Below are positions 35,203 to 43,997 of a stretch of DNA of 64,000 nt, piece by piece. The notes under the pieces were generated by a model. That model had not been told where the DNA came from. It made no database searches and worked only from the letters and a program-made list of their open reading frames with translations. Every line of letters starts with the position of its first letter. Within the stretch, counting starts at the first letter, position 1. Origin of the DNA: Mucilaginibacter saanensis (lineage in GTDB: Bacteria > Bacteroidota > Bacteroidia > Sphingobacteriales > Sphingobacteriaceae); assembly GCF_014200575.1 (NCBI RefSeq), contig NZ_JACHBZ010000015.1, forward strand, positions 62,001 through 126,000. The letters are read 5' to 3'. The position numbers and the translations under genes are program-made.

Positions 35203-36492
35203 TTAGTATAACAGCCTGAACTTTATAGTATGTTCAATAGCTTTTAGCTCATTAAGTACCAGGGGGTCGTAGCCGGTATTTACATCTGTAATTACATAGC
35301 CTATTTGCGGGTTGGTAACCAAAAACTCACCAACAATGTTGATGTTATGACGGGCAAATACATCATTTATTTTGGCCAGTATACCCGGAATGTTTTTGTG
35401 GATATGTATTAAACGGTGTGCATTATTTACACGTGGCGGCTGCAGATCAGGGAAATTGCAGCTGGTATGTGTTTTGCCCTCGTTCATGAACGCCATAACC
35501 CGGCGCGGAATAAAATCGTTATTATGCGGGTTATGTTTGGGGTCGTCAAATATGATTATGCCGCTTTCGGTGGCGGTGTCTGCCAGTTTGCGGTTGCTTT
35601 TACCAAAAATACCTATTACCTTAAGTCGGCCTGCATTTTGGATCTGCTCTGGGTTAGGCTGGTTGGCTTCATCGCAAAATAAAACTCCGGCTTCTTCCAG
35701 GTATTTATCTTCAATGCTTTCGCGGTGGCGTATGTTATAGCCTTCTTTTTTCATTTGAGCCAGGGCATCCTCATCTACATCGCCAACTACCAAGCATTTA
35801 ATGCGGTTTTTGGGATATGATATGGCGCGCGGCAGTTTGTTAATGTATAAGAACTCATCAAAACTCGGCGTAATATGATCTGCTTTTTCGGCTACCGACT
35901 TACGTTCAATGTTCTCTGTAAAGGCAAAGAACTTTTTGATCATCCCTGATTCTTTCAATTGAAAGTCTGAATAACCATCGCCAATGCCGTAAATATCACC
36001 AGGCAGTTGCAGTTCTTTCAGCAGCTTAACCTTGCCGCCTTCCTGCGATAGCGGGTTTTCCCTGTCGTAGCCAATAATATTGCCTTCTTCGTCAAACACA
36101 AAGGTGTTGGCGTATATGTTTTCCTTTTTTATATGATACTCGGTTACTACGGGAGTAATAAATTCCTTAAATCCGCCGGATACGATCAATACTTCGTCCT
36201 GATGGTTTTTGAAAAATATAGTGTTACGTGAAAACGAGGTAGATACCTTTTTCTTAAGATGCGAGATCAATTGTTTTAAATGATCGCGGTTGGCTTCTAA
36301 TAGTTTAACCCTTGCCTCAAGGCTCTGGGTAAAAGATAATTTACCCTCCATAGAGGCGTTGGTTAAATCTTCTATCTTTTTATAAATGCCTTCCCGGTCG
36401 GGATGATTTTTGAGAGAAATGCGGGCCAGCTCATCAAGGGCCTCTACCTGTGTAAACGTGCTGTCGAAATCAATAATAAAGTACTGCTCCAT
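35203..36492 (-). CDS. Phosphoserine phosphatase fused to SerA substrate-binding and ACT domains
   Basis: 429 residues from MEQYFIIDFDSTF; an in-frame Met 129 bases upstream is in A/T-rich non-coding sequence. Residues 1-225 are a HAD-IB phosphatase with D8/D10 in DFDST, VSGGF, K in GGKVKLL and GIGDGYSDFQL. From about 233, IKCLVVGDVDEDALAQMKKEGY and AGRLKVIGIFGKSNRKLADTA resemble the N-terminal substrate-binding domain of 3-phosphoglycerate dehydrogenase. The last 90 residues (CNFPDLQPPRV, RLIHIHKNIPGILAKIN, IGYVITDV, IKFRLLY) match the SerA ACT domain. The NAD-binding Rossmann domain is missing. Probably a serine-sensitive last step of serine biosynthesis (inference). Confidence 0.88.
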   Translation of the reverse strand: MEQYFIIDFDSTFTQVEALDELARISLKNHPDREGIYKKIEDLTNASMEGKLSFTQSLEARVKLLEANRDHLKQLISHLKKKVSTSFSRNTIFFKNHQDEVLIVSGGFKEFITPVVTEYHIKKENIYANTFVFDEEGNIIGYDRENPLSQEGGKVKLLKELQLPGDIYGIGDGYSDFQLKESGMIKKFFAFTENIERKSVAEKADHITPSFDEFLYINKLPRAISYPKNRIKCLVVGDVDEDALAQMKKEGYNIRHRESIEDKYLEEAGVLFCDEANQPNPEQIQNAGRLKVIGIFGKSNRKLADTATESGIIIFDDPKHNPHNNDFIPRRVMAFMNEGKTHTSCNFPDLQPPRVNNAHRLIHIHKNIPGILAKINDVFARHNINIVGEFLVTNPQIGYVITDVNTGYDPLVLNELKAIEHTIKFRLLY

Positions 36493-36592
36493 CTTGGGTG
36501 CAAATGTGCAAATTTTTTTGCTGATGACATCGAATAATATATCGAATCTGTAGGGGGTATCATGATTGATTACTATAAGATTGCAGTTGATG
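36493..36592. other. Upstream region of the phosphatase fusion gene
   Basis: About 100 A/T-rich bases before the phosphatase start. No sharp TAnnTTTG was found on the minus strand. Confidence 0.4.
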
Positions 36593-36856
36593 TTATGTGC
36601 TTTGTCGTTCCAATGTCCCAAAGCTGAATGGAACTGAATACTGACAAAATGTTGTCACCATTTTGTTAGTAAAGGTTTGAGATATTTGTTTGTATGACGT
36701 CAAAGCAATATCAATCGCCTGAACCATGTCGTTGCTAGTATAATCTATTTCTAAATAACCATCTGAATAGGAGCGAGATTGTGATTCGGTTTTGGTGTAG
36801 CATTCATTAAGTGAAAGAGGGGTGTTAAATAAAGGTGTGGCGATAAAAAATGACAA
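36593..36856 (-). CDS. Doubtful small hypothetical protein
   Basis: 87 residues, rich in Ser and Thr, with a protein-like amphipathic stretch (NDMVQAIDIALTSYKQISQTF). It matches nothing I recognise and has no signal peptide. It lies in an A/T-rich patch of unusual composition and is divergent from the gene at 36936. It may be a real small gene, a remnant, or chance. Confidence 0.3.
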   Translation of the reverse strand: MSFFIATPLFNTPLSLNECYTKTESQSRSYSDGYLEIDYTSNDMVQAIDIALTSYKQISQTFTNKMVTTFCQYSVPFSFGTLERQST

Positions 36857-36935
36857 ATGAATAGTAGTTTTTGTAAATTAATATTTCATATCTTTAATTG
36901 TTAATAATTAATACTTATAATTGCTTAACCTTATT

Positions 36936-37544
36936 ATGAGTTCAGTAATTATAAATAACATTGTTCAGGGAATTATTTCTGGATTTATTGCTTCGGGAAT
37001 ATTTCTAATTGTTCTTACTTTTATTAAACCCAAAATTGTTATTAGCGTTAAAATAGCTTGCCAGTACGTTAAAATTAATGGCAAAACAGAACGAATATAT
37101 ACCTTTAAGATCATTAATAAATCTGCAATTTTTAGGTTGTATGATTTAAAGGTCAATGGTTTTATTTGTGAAACTATTCCCAATATAAATGGATCTGATA
37201 TTCAGTTTAAAGCAATAGATTTTAAAGGCGATGATCAATGGGTAATTAATAGGTTAAATTTAAAGCATATATTGCAAAATCTTAGGCTAAACGATAAAAC
37301 ATTAAAATCCAGAACTGATTATGCTTCTCAGTTCTCAACGAGTGACAATTTAAAGAATTTACTTAATAACAATTCTTTTATAACATTTCAAGTTTTAGCA
37401 AGGCATTCATTAACAGGATTCTCAACAGTTAGAACAATGAATTATCATCATATTTCAAAAATTGAAGATGGTTGTTTTTTAAGTGGTAATACTTGTAAAA
37501 TTGTACCGTCGCCAACAGAAAACAAAACATTCACAGAAGAATAA
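36936..37544 (+). CDS. Hypothetical membrane-anchored protein
   Basis: 202 residues from ATG at 36936 (MSSVIINNIVQG); a TTG 15 bases earlier is less likely. One N-terminal membrane helix (about 8-30, GFIASGIFLIVLTFI) is followed by a soluble, Asn/Ile/Lys-rich domain with beta-strand pattern (KIVISVKIACQYVKING, RIYTFKIINKSAIFRLYDL). I recognise no family. Base composition is much more A/T-rich than the flanking metabolic genes, which suggests acquisition. A terminator follows at 37621-37659. Confidence 0.65.
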   Translation: MSSVIINNIVQGIISGFIASGIFLIVLTFIKPKIVISVKIACQYVKINGKTERIYTFKIINKSAIFRLYDLKVNGFICETIPNINGSDIQFKAIDFKGDDQWVINRLNLKHILQNLRLNDKTLKSRTDYASQFSTSDNLKNLLNNNSFITFQVLARHSLTGFSTVRTMNYHHISKIEDGCFLSGNTCKIVPSPTENKTFTEE

Positions 37545-37620
37545 CGTTAAAATATAAAGACGAATCTTATGGACATTATTATAATCAAAAAATAAGAACC
37601 TTCAAGGAAAGTTTTTATAA

Positions 37621-37659
37621 GACCTAATGTGTTTGTATTTAAACATATTAGGTCTTTTT
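37621..37659 (+). terminator. Rho-independent terminator
   Basis: 14-bp stem GACCTAATGTGTTT/AAACATATTAGGTC (one G-U), 6-base loop, then TTTTT. 76 bases after the hypothetical gene's stop. Confidence 0.82.
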
Positions 37660-37730
37660 GTTAAAATGATTTATCCCGGCTCATATAGTTTTTTGCCTAA
37701 AAGCGTCCTTTTTAAGGATGGTTTGTTAGG

Positions 37731-38696
37731 TTAGCCTAACACCTTGCAAACCTCCAGTATGGTTTCACTAACCGGTTTAAAATTAAAGCCGATAGCCGTT
37801 TTAATTTTAGAATTATCAAATGCCCTGATCTGCGAGGCCGCCTGGGCCGATACCTTATCAATAGCAGGATCTTTGCGGGTTATGGCCGCAATTGCGGCAG
37901 CGCCACGCCAGGCCAGTTCCATCATCCATGGTTTAGCGAGGGAGGCAGGTGGCTTAATACCGAAATCCTGTGCAATTTCGGTAGTCATGGCTTTATAGGT
38001 ATAGTTTTCCGCATTAATAATGTAACGCTCGGCTGTAATGTCGCTGTTCATGAGAGCTACCATGCACTTGGCTACATCTGTTACATCAACAAAACCTCCG
38101 CTGCCGGCGGTGTAAAATTTTAGTCCCTTACGTACCGTTTCAAACAACGATCCTGTTCCCGATGTGCCTGCACTGGCACCTAAAATAAGTGATGGGTTTA
38201 CAATTACGGCATCGAGCCCCTCTGCAATGCCGCGCCATACTTCCATCTCGCTTTCCAGTTTTGATATGGCATAACCATCATGCTCGGTAGCCTGGTCCAG
38301 GTGATGGTTCTCGGTGATCAGTTCGCCGGGTTTGGCAATACCTATTGCCGCAATGGAGCTTACATGCACCATGCGTATACCCAGTTGGGCACACAAATTT
38401 ACCAGGTTGGCAGTTCCGGTAACGTTGGTGTTGATCATCTGTTTTTTGTCGACCTGCTTTAATGACACCCAGGCGGCGCAATGGAATACCTGGGTAACGC
38501 CTTCCAGCGCATCGGCAAGGGCAAAAATATCCATAATATCGGCGTCAACCCATTCTATGCGATCGTGAAAAGGTGCAAGCAAGGCAGGTGTTTTTGAGCT
38601 GCTCCTTTTGGTACAACGAATATGTGCATCGGAATTAACCAGCAGTTTTGCCAGTTCGGCCCCTAAAAAGCCTGTTGCGCCGGTAACTAATATCAT
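37731..38696 (-). CDS. NAD-dependent epimerase/dehydratase (extended SDR)
   Basis: 321 residues. Rossmann motif VTGATGFLGAELAKLL at the N-terminus, VDADIMD, then HVSSIAAIG and the catalytic YAISKLESE (YxxxK). NPSLILGAS and GGFVDVTDVAKCMVALM are typical of dihydroflavonol-4-reductase-like extended SDRs. Likely reduces a ketone or epimerises a sugar nucleotide; substrate unknown. Its promoter side faces a repeat-rich gap (38697-38861) shared with the divergent ureohydrolase-like gene. Confidence 0.9.
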   Translation of the reverse strand: MILVTGATGFLGAELAKLLVNSDAHIRCTKRSSSKTPALLAPFHDRIEWVDADIMDIFALADALEGVTQVFHCAAWVSLKQVDKKQMINTNVTGTANLVNLCAQLGIRMVHVSSIAAIGIAKPGELITENHHLDQATEHDGYAISKLESEMEVWRGIAEGLDAVIVNPSLILGASAGTSGTGSLFETVRKGLKFYTAGSGGFVDVTDVAKCMVALMNSDITAERYIINAENYTYKAMTTEIAQDFGIKPPASLAKPWMMELAWRGAAAIAAITRKDPAIDKVSAQAASQIRAFDNSKIKTAIGFNFKPVSETILEVCKVLG

Positions 38697-38861
38697 ATAT
38701 GCAAATGTGCAAATTTCAGATGTTCAGATGCGCAGATGTTTGAAATTTATATTTGCATATTTCAAAAAGGGGGTAATGGGAAAATCTGACCATCTGAAAT
38801 TTGGACATCTGCACATCTATCACCACATTTGCACATCTGGAATCTGCACATTTGAAAAACT
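38697..38861. repeat. Intergenic inverted array of GCACATCTG/CAAATGTGC words
   Basis: The left part (CAAATGTGCAAATTTCAGATG, then TTCAGATGCGCAGATG) is repeated in inverted orientation on the right (GGACATCTGCACATCTATC, CACATTTGCACATCTGG, AATCTGCACATTTG). The 9-base word ATCTGCACA and variants occur at least five times. The two divergent genes begin at its edges, so it must also hold their promoters. Confidence 0.6.
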
Positions 38862-40043
38862 ATGTCCTTAGCTGATTTTTTTACACCTATTGATCTTAAA
38901 AAGATCGCTCCTAAAAAGGGGTATTATACCAGCCAGCTTGGCGATAAGATTGTGCATTATTCAGTTGATTTTCCTGATCTGGAAGAAAAAACCGACCTGG
39001 CGATCATTGGTGTTATGGACGACCGCAATGCCATTGATAACTCCGGCTGTGCATTAGGACCCGATTATATCCGTGAAAAACTTTACCTGCTTCATGAGGG
39101 CAGTTATAGTGTGAAAATTGCCGATCTGGGTAACATACGACCGGGAGCTACGATTACTGATACCTATTTTGCGCTTAAGACCGTAGTAGCCGAACTGATA
39201 AAAAAGGACATTATCCCCATTATATTAGGCGGTGGACAGGATCTTACCTATCCGCAATATCTTGGATATGAGGACCTGGAGCAAAAGGTTGACCTGCTGG
39301 TAATCGATTCGCATTTTGACCTGGACGAAGACGGCTTTCATGATAGCATAGAAACCACCTCGCAATCATACCTGAATAAAATATTTCTGCATGAACCTAA
39401 TTACCTGTTCAATTACAGCAACTTGGGTTATCAAACCTATTTTGCGAGTCAGGAAAGCCTGCGGGTAATGGATAAACTTTATTTTGATGTACACCGCCTG
39501 GGTGAACTGAGCGGAAATGTAGCTATTACAGAGCCTGCCATCCGCAATGCGAGTATGATCAGCTTTGATGTTGGAGCCATACGCTCGGCAGATGCCATGG
39601 GTAATGCCAATGCAAGCCCCAATGGCTTTTACGGCGAAGAGGCCTGCCAGTTGTGCCGCTATGCCGGTTTTAATGATAAGTTAAGTTCCATTGGTTTTTA
39701 TGAGTTTAATCCGGCTTATGATAATAATGGGCAAACCGCTATACTGCTGGCACAAATGATATGGTATTTTATTGAAGGTGTTTATAATCGCAAACGTGAT
39801 TTTCCGCTTAACCCTAAAAGCCAATACCTTATTTATAAAACAAGCTTAAAGCATGAGGATCAGGAAGTGGTATTTGTGAAAAGCAAAAAATCAGACCGCT
39901 GGTGGATGCAGGTACCTTATCCTTCGGGAGGTTCGCGTAATGAACGTTTTCACCTGGTACCCTGCAGTTATGCCGATTATAAAATGGCTGCATCCGGCGA
40001 ACTGCCTGACCTTTGGTGGCGCACCTATCAAAAATTAAACTAA
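38862..40043 (+). CDS. Arginase-fold (ureohydrolase/formimidoylglutamase-like) protein with altered metal site
   Basis: 393 residues. The ureohydrolase fold is evident from PIILGGGQDLTYPQYLGYE (123-136), LLVIDSHFDLDEDG (146-158) and MISFDVGAIRSADAMG. Canonical members have GGGH, DAHxDxR and SxDxDxxDP. Here the first His is Gln127-equivalent (GGGQD), D149/H151/D153 are kept, and the second Asp of SxDxD is Gly. So part of the di-manganese site is replaced. It may be a divergent hydrolase, a one-metal enzyme or a binding protein. About 80 extra residues at the C-terminus include PYPSGGSRNERFHLVPCS. It is followed 54 bases later by the thioredoxin pair. Confidence 0.82.
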   Translation: MSLADFFTPIDLKKIAPKKGYYTSQLGDKIVHYSVDFPDLEEKTDLAIIGVMDDRNAIDNSGCALGPDYIREKLYLLHEGSYSVKIADLGNIRPGATITDTYFALKTVVAELIKKDIIPIILGGGQDLTYPQYLGYEDLEQKVDLLVIDSHFDLDEDGFHDSIETTSQSYLNKIFLHEPNYLFNYSNLGYQTYFASQESLRVMDKLYFDVHRLGELSGNVAITEPAIRNASMISFDVGAIRSADAMGNANASPNGFYGEEACQLCRYAGFNDKLSSIGFYEFNPAYDNNGQTAILLAQMIWYFIEGVYNRKRDFPLNPKSQYLIYKTSLKHEDQEVVFVKSKKSDRWWMQVPYPSGGSRNERFHLVPCSYADYKMAASGELPDLWWRTYQKLN

Positions 40044-40097
40044 TTACAATTCAAACAGCATTTTAGCGTTAACAATGCTTATAGTTTTTATACTCTG

Positions 40098-41270
40098 ATG
40101 AAGAAAATATTTTTTTATATAGCGGCCATGTTGCCGGCAATGGCATTTGCCCAAACTTCTGACACTTTTACCATTAACGGTAAGTTGGGTACCACAGGTG
40201 CTCCCGCCAAGGTGTATTTAATATACCAATTGGGGGCCAACAATGTTATCGACTCTTCAAATGTTGTTAACGGCGTCTTTAACTTTAAAGGCTCCGTACT
40301 TAACCCGGTTAATGCTACCCTGGCGGTTGATTATAAAGGAATAGGCCTTAATAAATACATTCAGCTTAATTATCCTGACGGCGGGCCGTCAAAAACGGCC
40401 GATGACTTAAATTTGTTTATTGAAAAGGGCACTCTGGGTGTCACCAGTAAAGATTCGATATCAAAAGCACAAATATCGGGTTCTGTTTTAAATGACGATA
40501 ACAGGAGGCTTACCGGGCAACTGGCCTTAATTAACAAAAAGGCACAGGCATTAATGGCCGAAGCAAAGACTGCAACAACCGAGCAGCAGCAATCACCTGA
40601 TTTTCAAAGCAGGATGCAGGCACGTTACAAAAATATCCAGGCCGAGCAAAAAGCTGTGCTCCGTAATTTTATTACCAACAACCCTAATAGTTACCTGAGC
40701 CTGCTGGCTATTAACTCGGTAGGCGGCCCTACGCCGGATCCTAACGAGATTGAACCATTATTTAACGGCTTATCTGCAAGTTTAAAAGACTCAGAAGGGG
40801 GTAAAAACTTAAAACATTCCATTGATGCATTAAAGGTAACCTCCATTGGTGCCGAAGCGCCAGATTTTATACAGAATGATGTAAATGGTACGCCTGTTAA
40901 GCTTTCCTCATTCAGGGGTAAGTATGTGCTGCTTGATTTTTGGGCATCATGGTGCGGCCCTTGCAGGCAGGAAAACCCCAATGTGGTACGTAACTATAAT
41001 AAATATAAAACAAAAAACTTTACCGTAGTTGGCGTATCGCTTGACAGGCCCGATGGAAAAGCCGCCTGGCTTGCTGCCATTAAAAGTGATGGCCTTGAGT
41101 GGACCCAGGTATCAGACCTTAAGTTCTGGAACAATGAGGCAGCAGCACTTTACCAGGTTAGCTCTATACCGCAAAACTACCTGATTGACCCAACCGGAAA
41201 AATTATTGCCAAAAACCTGCGTGGCGAAGATCTTGATGCTAAATTGCTGGAACTCTTCGGGAAAATATAA
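40098..41270 (+). CDS. TlpA-like thiol-disulfide oxidoreductase with DUF4369 domain (copy 1)
   Basis: 390 residues with signal peptide (MKKIFFYIAAMLPAMAFAQ). Residues about 25-130 are a DUF4369 beta domain (FTINGKLGTTGAPAKVYLIYQ). A helical linker leads to an AhpC/TSA-TlpA thioredoxin domain (about 255-390) with WASWCGPCRQENPNV (CGPC) and cis-Pro in SSIPQNYLIDPTG. It works in the periplasm in disulfide reduction. A second, similar gene follows after 71 bases. Confidence 0.92.
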   Translation: MKKIFFYIAAMLPAMAFAQTSDTFTINGKLGTTGAPAKVYLIYQLGANNVIDSSNVVNGVFNFKGSVLNPVNATLAVDYKGIGLNKYIQLNYPDGGPSKTADDLNLFIEKGTLGVTSKDSISKAQISGSVLNDDNRRLTGQLALINKKAQALMAEAKTATTEQQQSPDFQSRMQARYKNIQAEQKAVLRNFITNNPNSYLSLLAINSVGGPTPDPNEIEPLFNGLSASLKDSEGGKNLKHSIDALKVTSIGAEAPDFIQNDVNGTPVKLSSFRGKYVLLDFWASWCGPCRQENPNVVRNYNKYKTKNFTVVGVSLDRPDGKAAWLAAIKSDGLEWTQVSDLKFWNNEAAALYQVSSIPQNYLIDPTGKIIAKNLRGEDLDAKLLELFGKI

Positions 41271-41341
41271 AACTCTTCAAATGGTTAATTAAGTTGATAT
41301 TCAATTTGATTAACCATTAAACTATTTTTATAAATTGCGTT

Positions 41342-42493
41342 ATGAACATAACCATATTTAAAAAAATAGCCTTGTTAACCATAGCGGGTTTGCCCGCTAT
41401 GGCTTTTGCACAGGATGCAAAATACACGGTACAGGGTAAAATTGGCGAATACAATGCCCCTGCCAAAGTTTACCTGGAATATAGGATAGCCAAAGGTAAA
41501 TCACAGGTCGACTCGGCCGTTGTTACGCATGGAAAGTTTCAGTTTACCGGTACCGTTGATGCCGCCACACCCAAAAGTGCTTATCTGTTATTTAATGCCA
41601 AAGGAACGGGTACTGGCAATACCCAGGATTACTGTTCCATTTATCTTGAGCCGGGCGTTATTAATATCACCGCTACAGATCTGATAGCTAATGCCAAAAT
41701 TGACGGGCCTAAGACCAACCAGGATAATCAAAAATACCAGCTGGCACAAAAGCCGGTGAATGATGCCTATAAAGCATTGGACGATAAGCAAAAGGCCGCT
41801 ACACCCGAGCAGCAAAATTCGCCGGAGTTTATAAGCCAGATGAAAGCCGAAGAAAAGGCTATCGACCTGCAAAGCGCCGCTGTTGATAAAAAATTCATTC
41901 AGGAAAACCCTGATTCGTTTATCAGCTTAAACGCATTGGAATCATTTGCTTATAGTGCAGATTATGTGGATATTGAACCCTTATTCAGTGCTTTATCACC
42001 GGCTTTAAAACAAACAGAAGCAGGCAAAAAGTTTGCCGAACGGATGCCTACGTTAAAGGCTGTGGCATTGGGTGCTACCGCGCCTGAATTTGCCGAGGCA
42101 GATACCAGCGGCAAAACCATCAACCTTTCCTCATTCAGAGGGAAGTATATTCTGATTGATTTTTGGGCATCATGGTGCGGGCCTTGTCGCAGGGAAAATC
42201 CTAATGTGGTAAAGGTATACAACCATTATAAAAATCAGAAGTTCACTATTTTAGGTGTATCGCTTGACAGGCCAAATGCTAAAGACAAATGGTTAAACGC
42301 CATACATAAAGATGGCCTGACCTGGAACCATGTATCAGACCTTAAATTCTGGGATAGCAAGGCAGCTGCTTTATATGCTGTACGTGGTATCCCTCAAAAC
42401 TTTTTGATTGACCCTAACGGAAAAATAATCGCCAAAAACCTCAGGGGCGACGATCTGGAAAACAAGCTTGCCGAAATATTCGGAAAGATATAA
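41342..42493 (+). CDS. TlpA-like thiol-disulfide oxidoreductase with DUF4369 domain (copy 2)
   Basis: 383 residues, same architecture as the preceding gene: signal peptide (to AMAFAQ), DUF4369 domain (YTVQGKIGEYNAPAKVYLEY), linker and thioredoxin domain with WASWCGPCRRENPNV and RGIPQNFLIDPNG. The C-terminal 130 residues are nearly alike in both copies (LSSFRGKY, GVSLDRP, VSDLKFW, IIAKNLRG) while the DUF4369 part has diverged, so a tandem duplication followed by change in the N-terminal domain. A strong terminator ends the pair. Confidence 0.92.
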   Translation: MNITIFKKIALLTIAGLPAMAFAQDAKYTVQGKIGEYNAPAKVYLEYRIAKGKSQVDSAVVTHGKFQFTGTVDAATPKSAYLLFNAKGTGTGNTQDYCSIYLEPGVINITATDLIANAKIDGPKTNQDNQKYQLAQKPVNDAYKALDDKQKAATPEQQNSPEFISQMKAEEKAIDLQSAAVDKKFIQENPDSFISLNALESFAYSADYVDIEPLFSALSPALKQTEAGKKFAERMPTLKAVALGATAPEFAEADTSGKTINLSSFRGKYILIDFWASWCGPCRRENPNVVKVYNHYKNQKFTILGVSLDRPNAKDKWLNAIHKDGLTWNHVSDLKFWDSKAAALYAVRGIPQNFLIDPNGKIIAKNLRGDDLENKLAEIFGKI

Positions 42494-42529
42494 TTGGAGT
42501 TAGGAAGTCTGGAAGTCGACAAAGCCATA

Positions 42530-42575
42530 AAAGCAAAAGCTCCGTTAGTTTGATGACTAACGGAGCTTTTGCTTT
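42530..42575. terminator. Strong bidirectional hairpin terminator
   Basis: Perfect 20-bp stem (arms 42530-42549 and 42556-42575; core AGCTCCGTTAGT) with 6-base loop TTGATG. It separates the convergent thioredoxin pair and purD. Confidence 0.88.
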
Positions 42576-42611
42576 ATAATATAGATTTCTTGCTTTCGAA
42601 CTCCAACAAAA

Positions 42612-43886
42612 CTACAACAGATCAAATCCAATATCACGTCTGAAATACATGCCATCGTAGTAGATACGGCTGGCATCGGCGGTGGCTTGTTGCAGCGCGG
42701 TAAACATGCTATCCTGCAGGGTGGTTATTGCTAAAATACGGCCGCCGGTTGATATCACGTTTTCGCCGTCGGTACCAGTACCCGCATGAAAAACTATCGA
42801 TTCGCGAACGTTCTCGGTTCCGGTTATTACTTTGTTCTTCAAATATTCGCCGGGGTAGCCGCCTGCAACCATTACTACGGTAGCAGCAGTTTTTGGGCTT
42901 ATTGTTAATTCTTTTTCGTTCAGGTTACCTTCGGCAACACCCAAAAGCAGTTCAATAAAGTCCGACTCAATGCGCGGCATAACGCTTTCTGTTTCCGGGT
43001 CGCCCATGCGGCAGTTATATTCAATTACCCATGGTTCGCCGTTTGTATTCATCAGGCCTATAAAAATAAAGCCTTTGTACGGAATGTTATCTTTCTTTAA
43101 ACCCTCTATGGTTGGGATAATCACTTTTTCCTCCACCTTTTGCATAAAGGCAGCATCGGCAAATGGTACCGGCGAAACAGAGCCCATACCACCGGTATTT
43201 AAACCGGTGTCGCCTTCACCAATACGTTTGTAATCTTTGGCTTCGGGAAGTATTTTATAGTGGGTGCCATCGGTCATTACAAAAACCGAAAGCTCAATAC
43301 CCTGTAAAAACTGTTCAACTACTACGCTTGAGCTGGCTTCGCCAAATTTAGCTTCGGCAAGCATCTCAACGAGTTCCTGCTGGGCTTCCTCAAGCGTAAG
43401 GCATATCAGTACGCCCTTGCCCGCTGCAAGACCATCAGCCTTTAATACAACAGGTAAACCGGCGGTTGCCAGGTAGGTAAGTCCGTCTTGTAAGGTATCC
43501 TTGGTAAAGGTTTTGTAAGCAGCAGTAGGTATGTTATGCTTTTGCATAAACTGTTTTGAAAAATCCTTGCTGCCTTCCAGTTGTGCGGCTTCCTGTTGGG
43601 GGCCTACAACGGGTATGCCTTTCAGCTGCTCATCGGCCAGGAAAAAATCATGTACGCCTTTTACCAGTGGCTCTTCGGGGCCTACCAGTACCAGGTTAAT
43701 ATCATTGCTTAACACAAAGGTTTTAATGCCTGCAAAATCGGTAACCTTTAGGTTAACATTAGTGCCATACTGCTTTGTACCAGCATTGCCGGGTGCAATA
43801 AAAAGTTTTTGGCATTTAGGGCTTTGCGATATTTTCCAGGCGAAGGCGCTTTCCCTTCCGCCCGAACCGAGGATCAGGATATTCAT
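42612..43886 (-). CDS. purD: Phosphoribosylamine-glycine ligase (GARS)
   Basis: 424 residues from MNILILGSGGRESAFAWKI; an in-frame Met 54 bases upstream is not family-like. The N-domain has FIAPGNAGTKQYG and LVLVGPEEPLVKGVHDFF; the ATP-grasp domain shows FSKQFMQKHNIPTA, PVVLKADGLAAGKGVLI, GIELSVFVMTDG and YNCRMGDPETESVMPR. It makes glycinamide ribonucleotide in purine synthesis. It follows the thioesterase gene on the same strand, but a terminator at 43941-43978 separates them. Confidence 0.97.
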   Translation of the reverse strand: MNILILGSGGRESAFAWKISQSPKCQKLFIAPGNAGTKQYGTNVNLKVTDFAGIKTFVLSNDINLVLVGPEEPLVKGVHDFFLADEQLKGIPVVGPQQEAAQLEGSKDFSKQFMQKHNIPTAAYKTFTKDTLQDGLTYLATAGLPVVLKADGLAAGKGVLICLTLEEAQQELVEMLAEAKFGEASSSVVVEQFLQGIELSVFVMTDGTHYKILPEAKDYKRIGEGDTGLNTGGMGSVSPVPFADAAFMQKVEEKVIIPTIEGLKKDNIPYKGFIFIGLMNTNGEPWVIEYNCRMGDPETESVMPRIESDFIELLLGVAEGNLNEKELTISPKTAATVVMVAGGYPGEYLKNKVITGTENVRESIVFHAGTGTDGENVISTGGRILAITTLQDSMFTALQQATADASRIYYDGMYFRRDIGFDLL

Positions 43887-43940
43887 GGCGGCAAAGATAG
43901 TTATTTGCAGATAAGTTTCGGACGGATAGCGGTGTTGCAT

Positions 43941-43978
43941 AAAAAAGTCTGCCAGCTATTTTGCTGGCAGACTTTTTT
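43941..43978. terminator. Hairpin terminator between thioesterase and purD
   Basis: Perfect 16-bp stem AAAAAAGTCTGCCAGC/GCTGGCAGACTTTTTT with 6-base loop. T-runs flank it on both strands. It ends the thioesterase transcript. Confidence 0.9.
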
Positions 43979-43997
43979 TCATGATGAAGCAATACCA

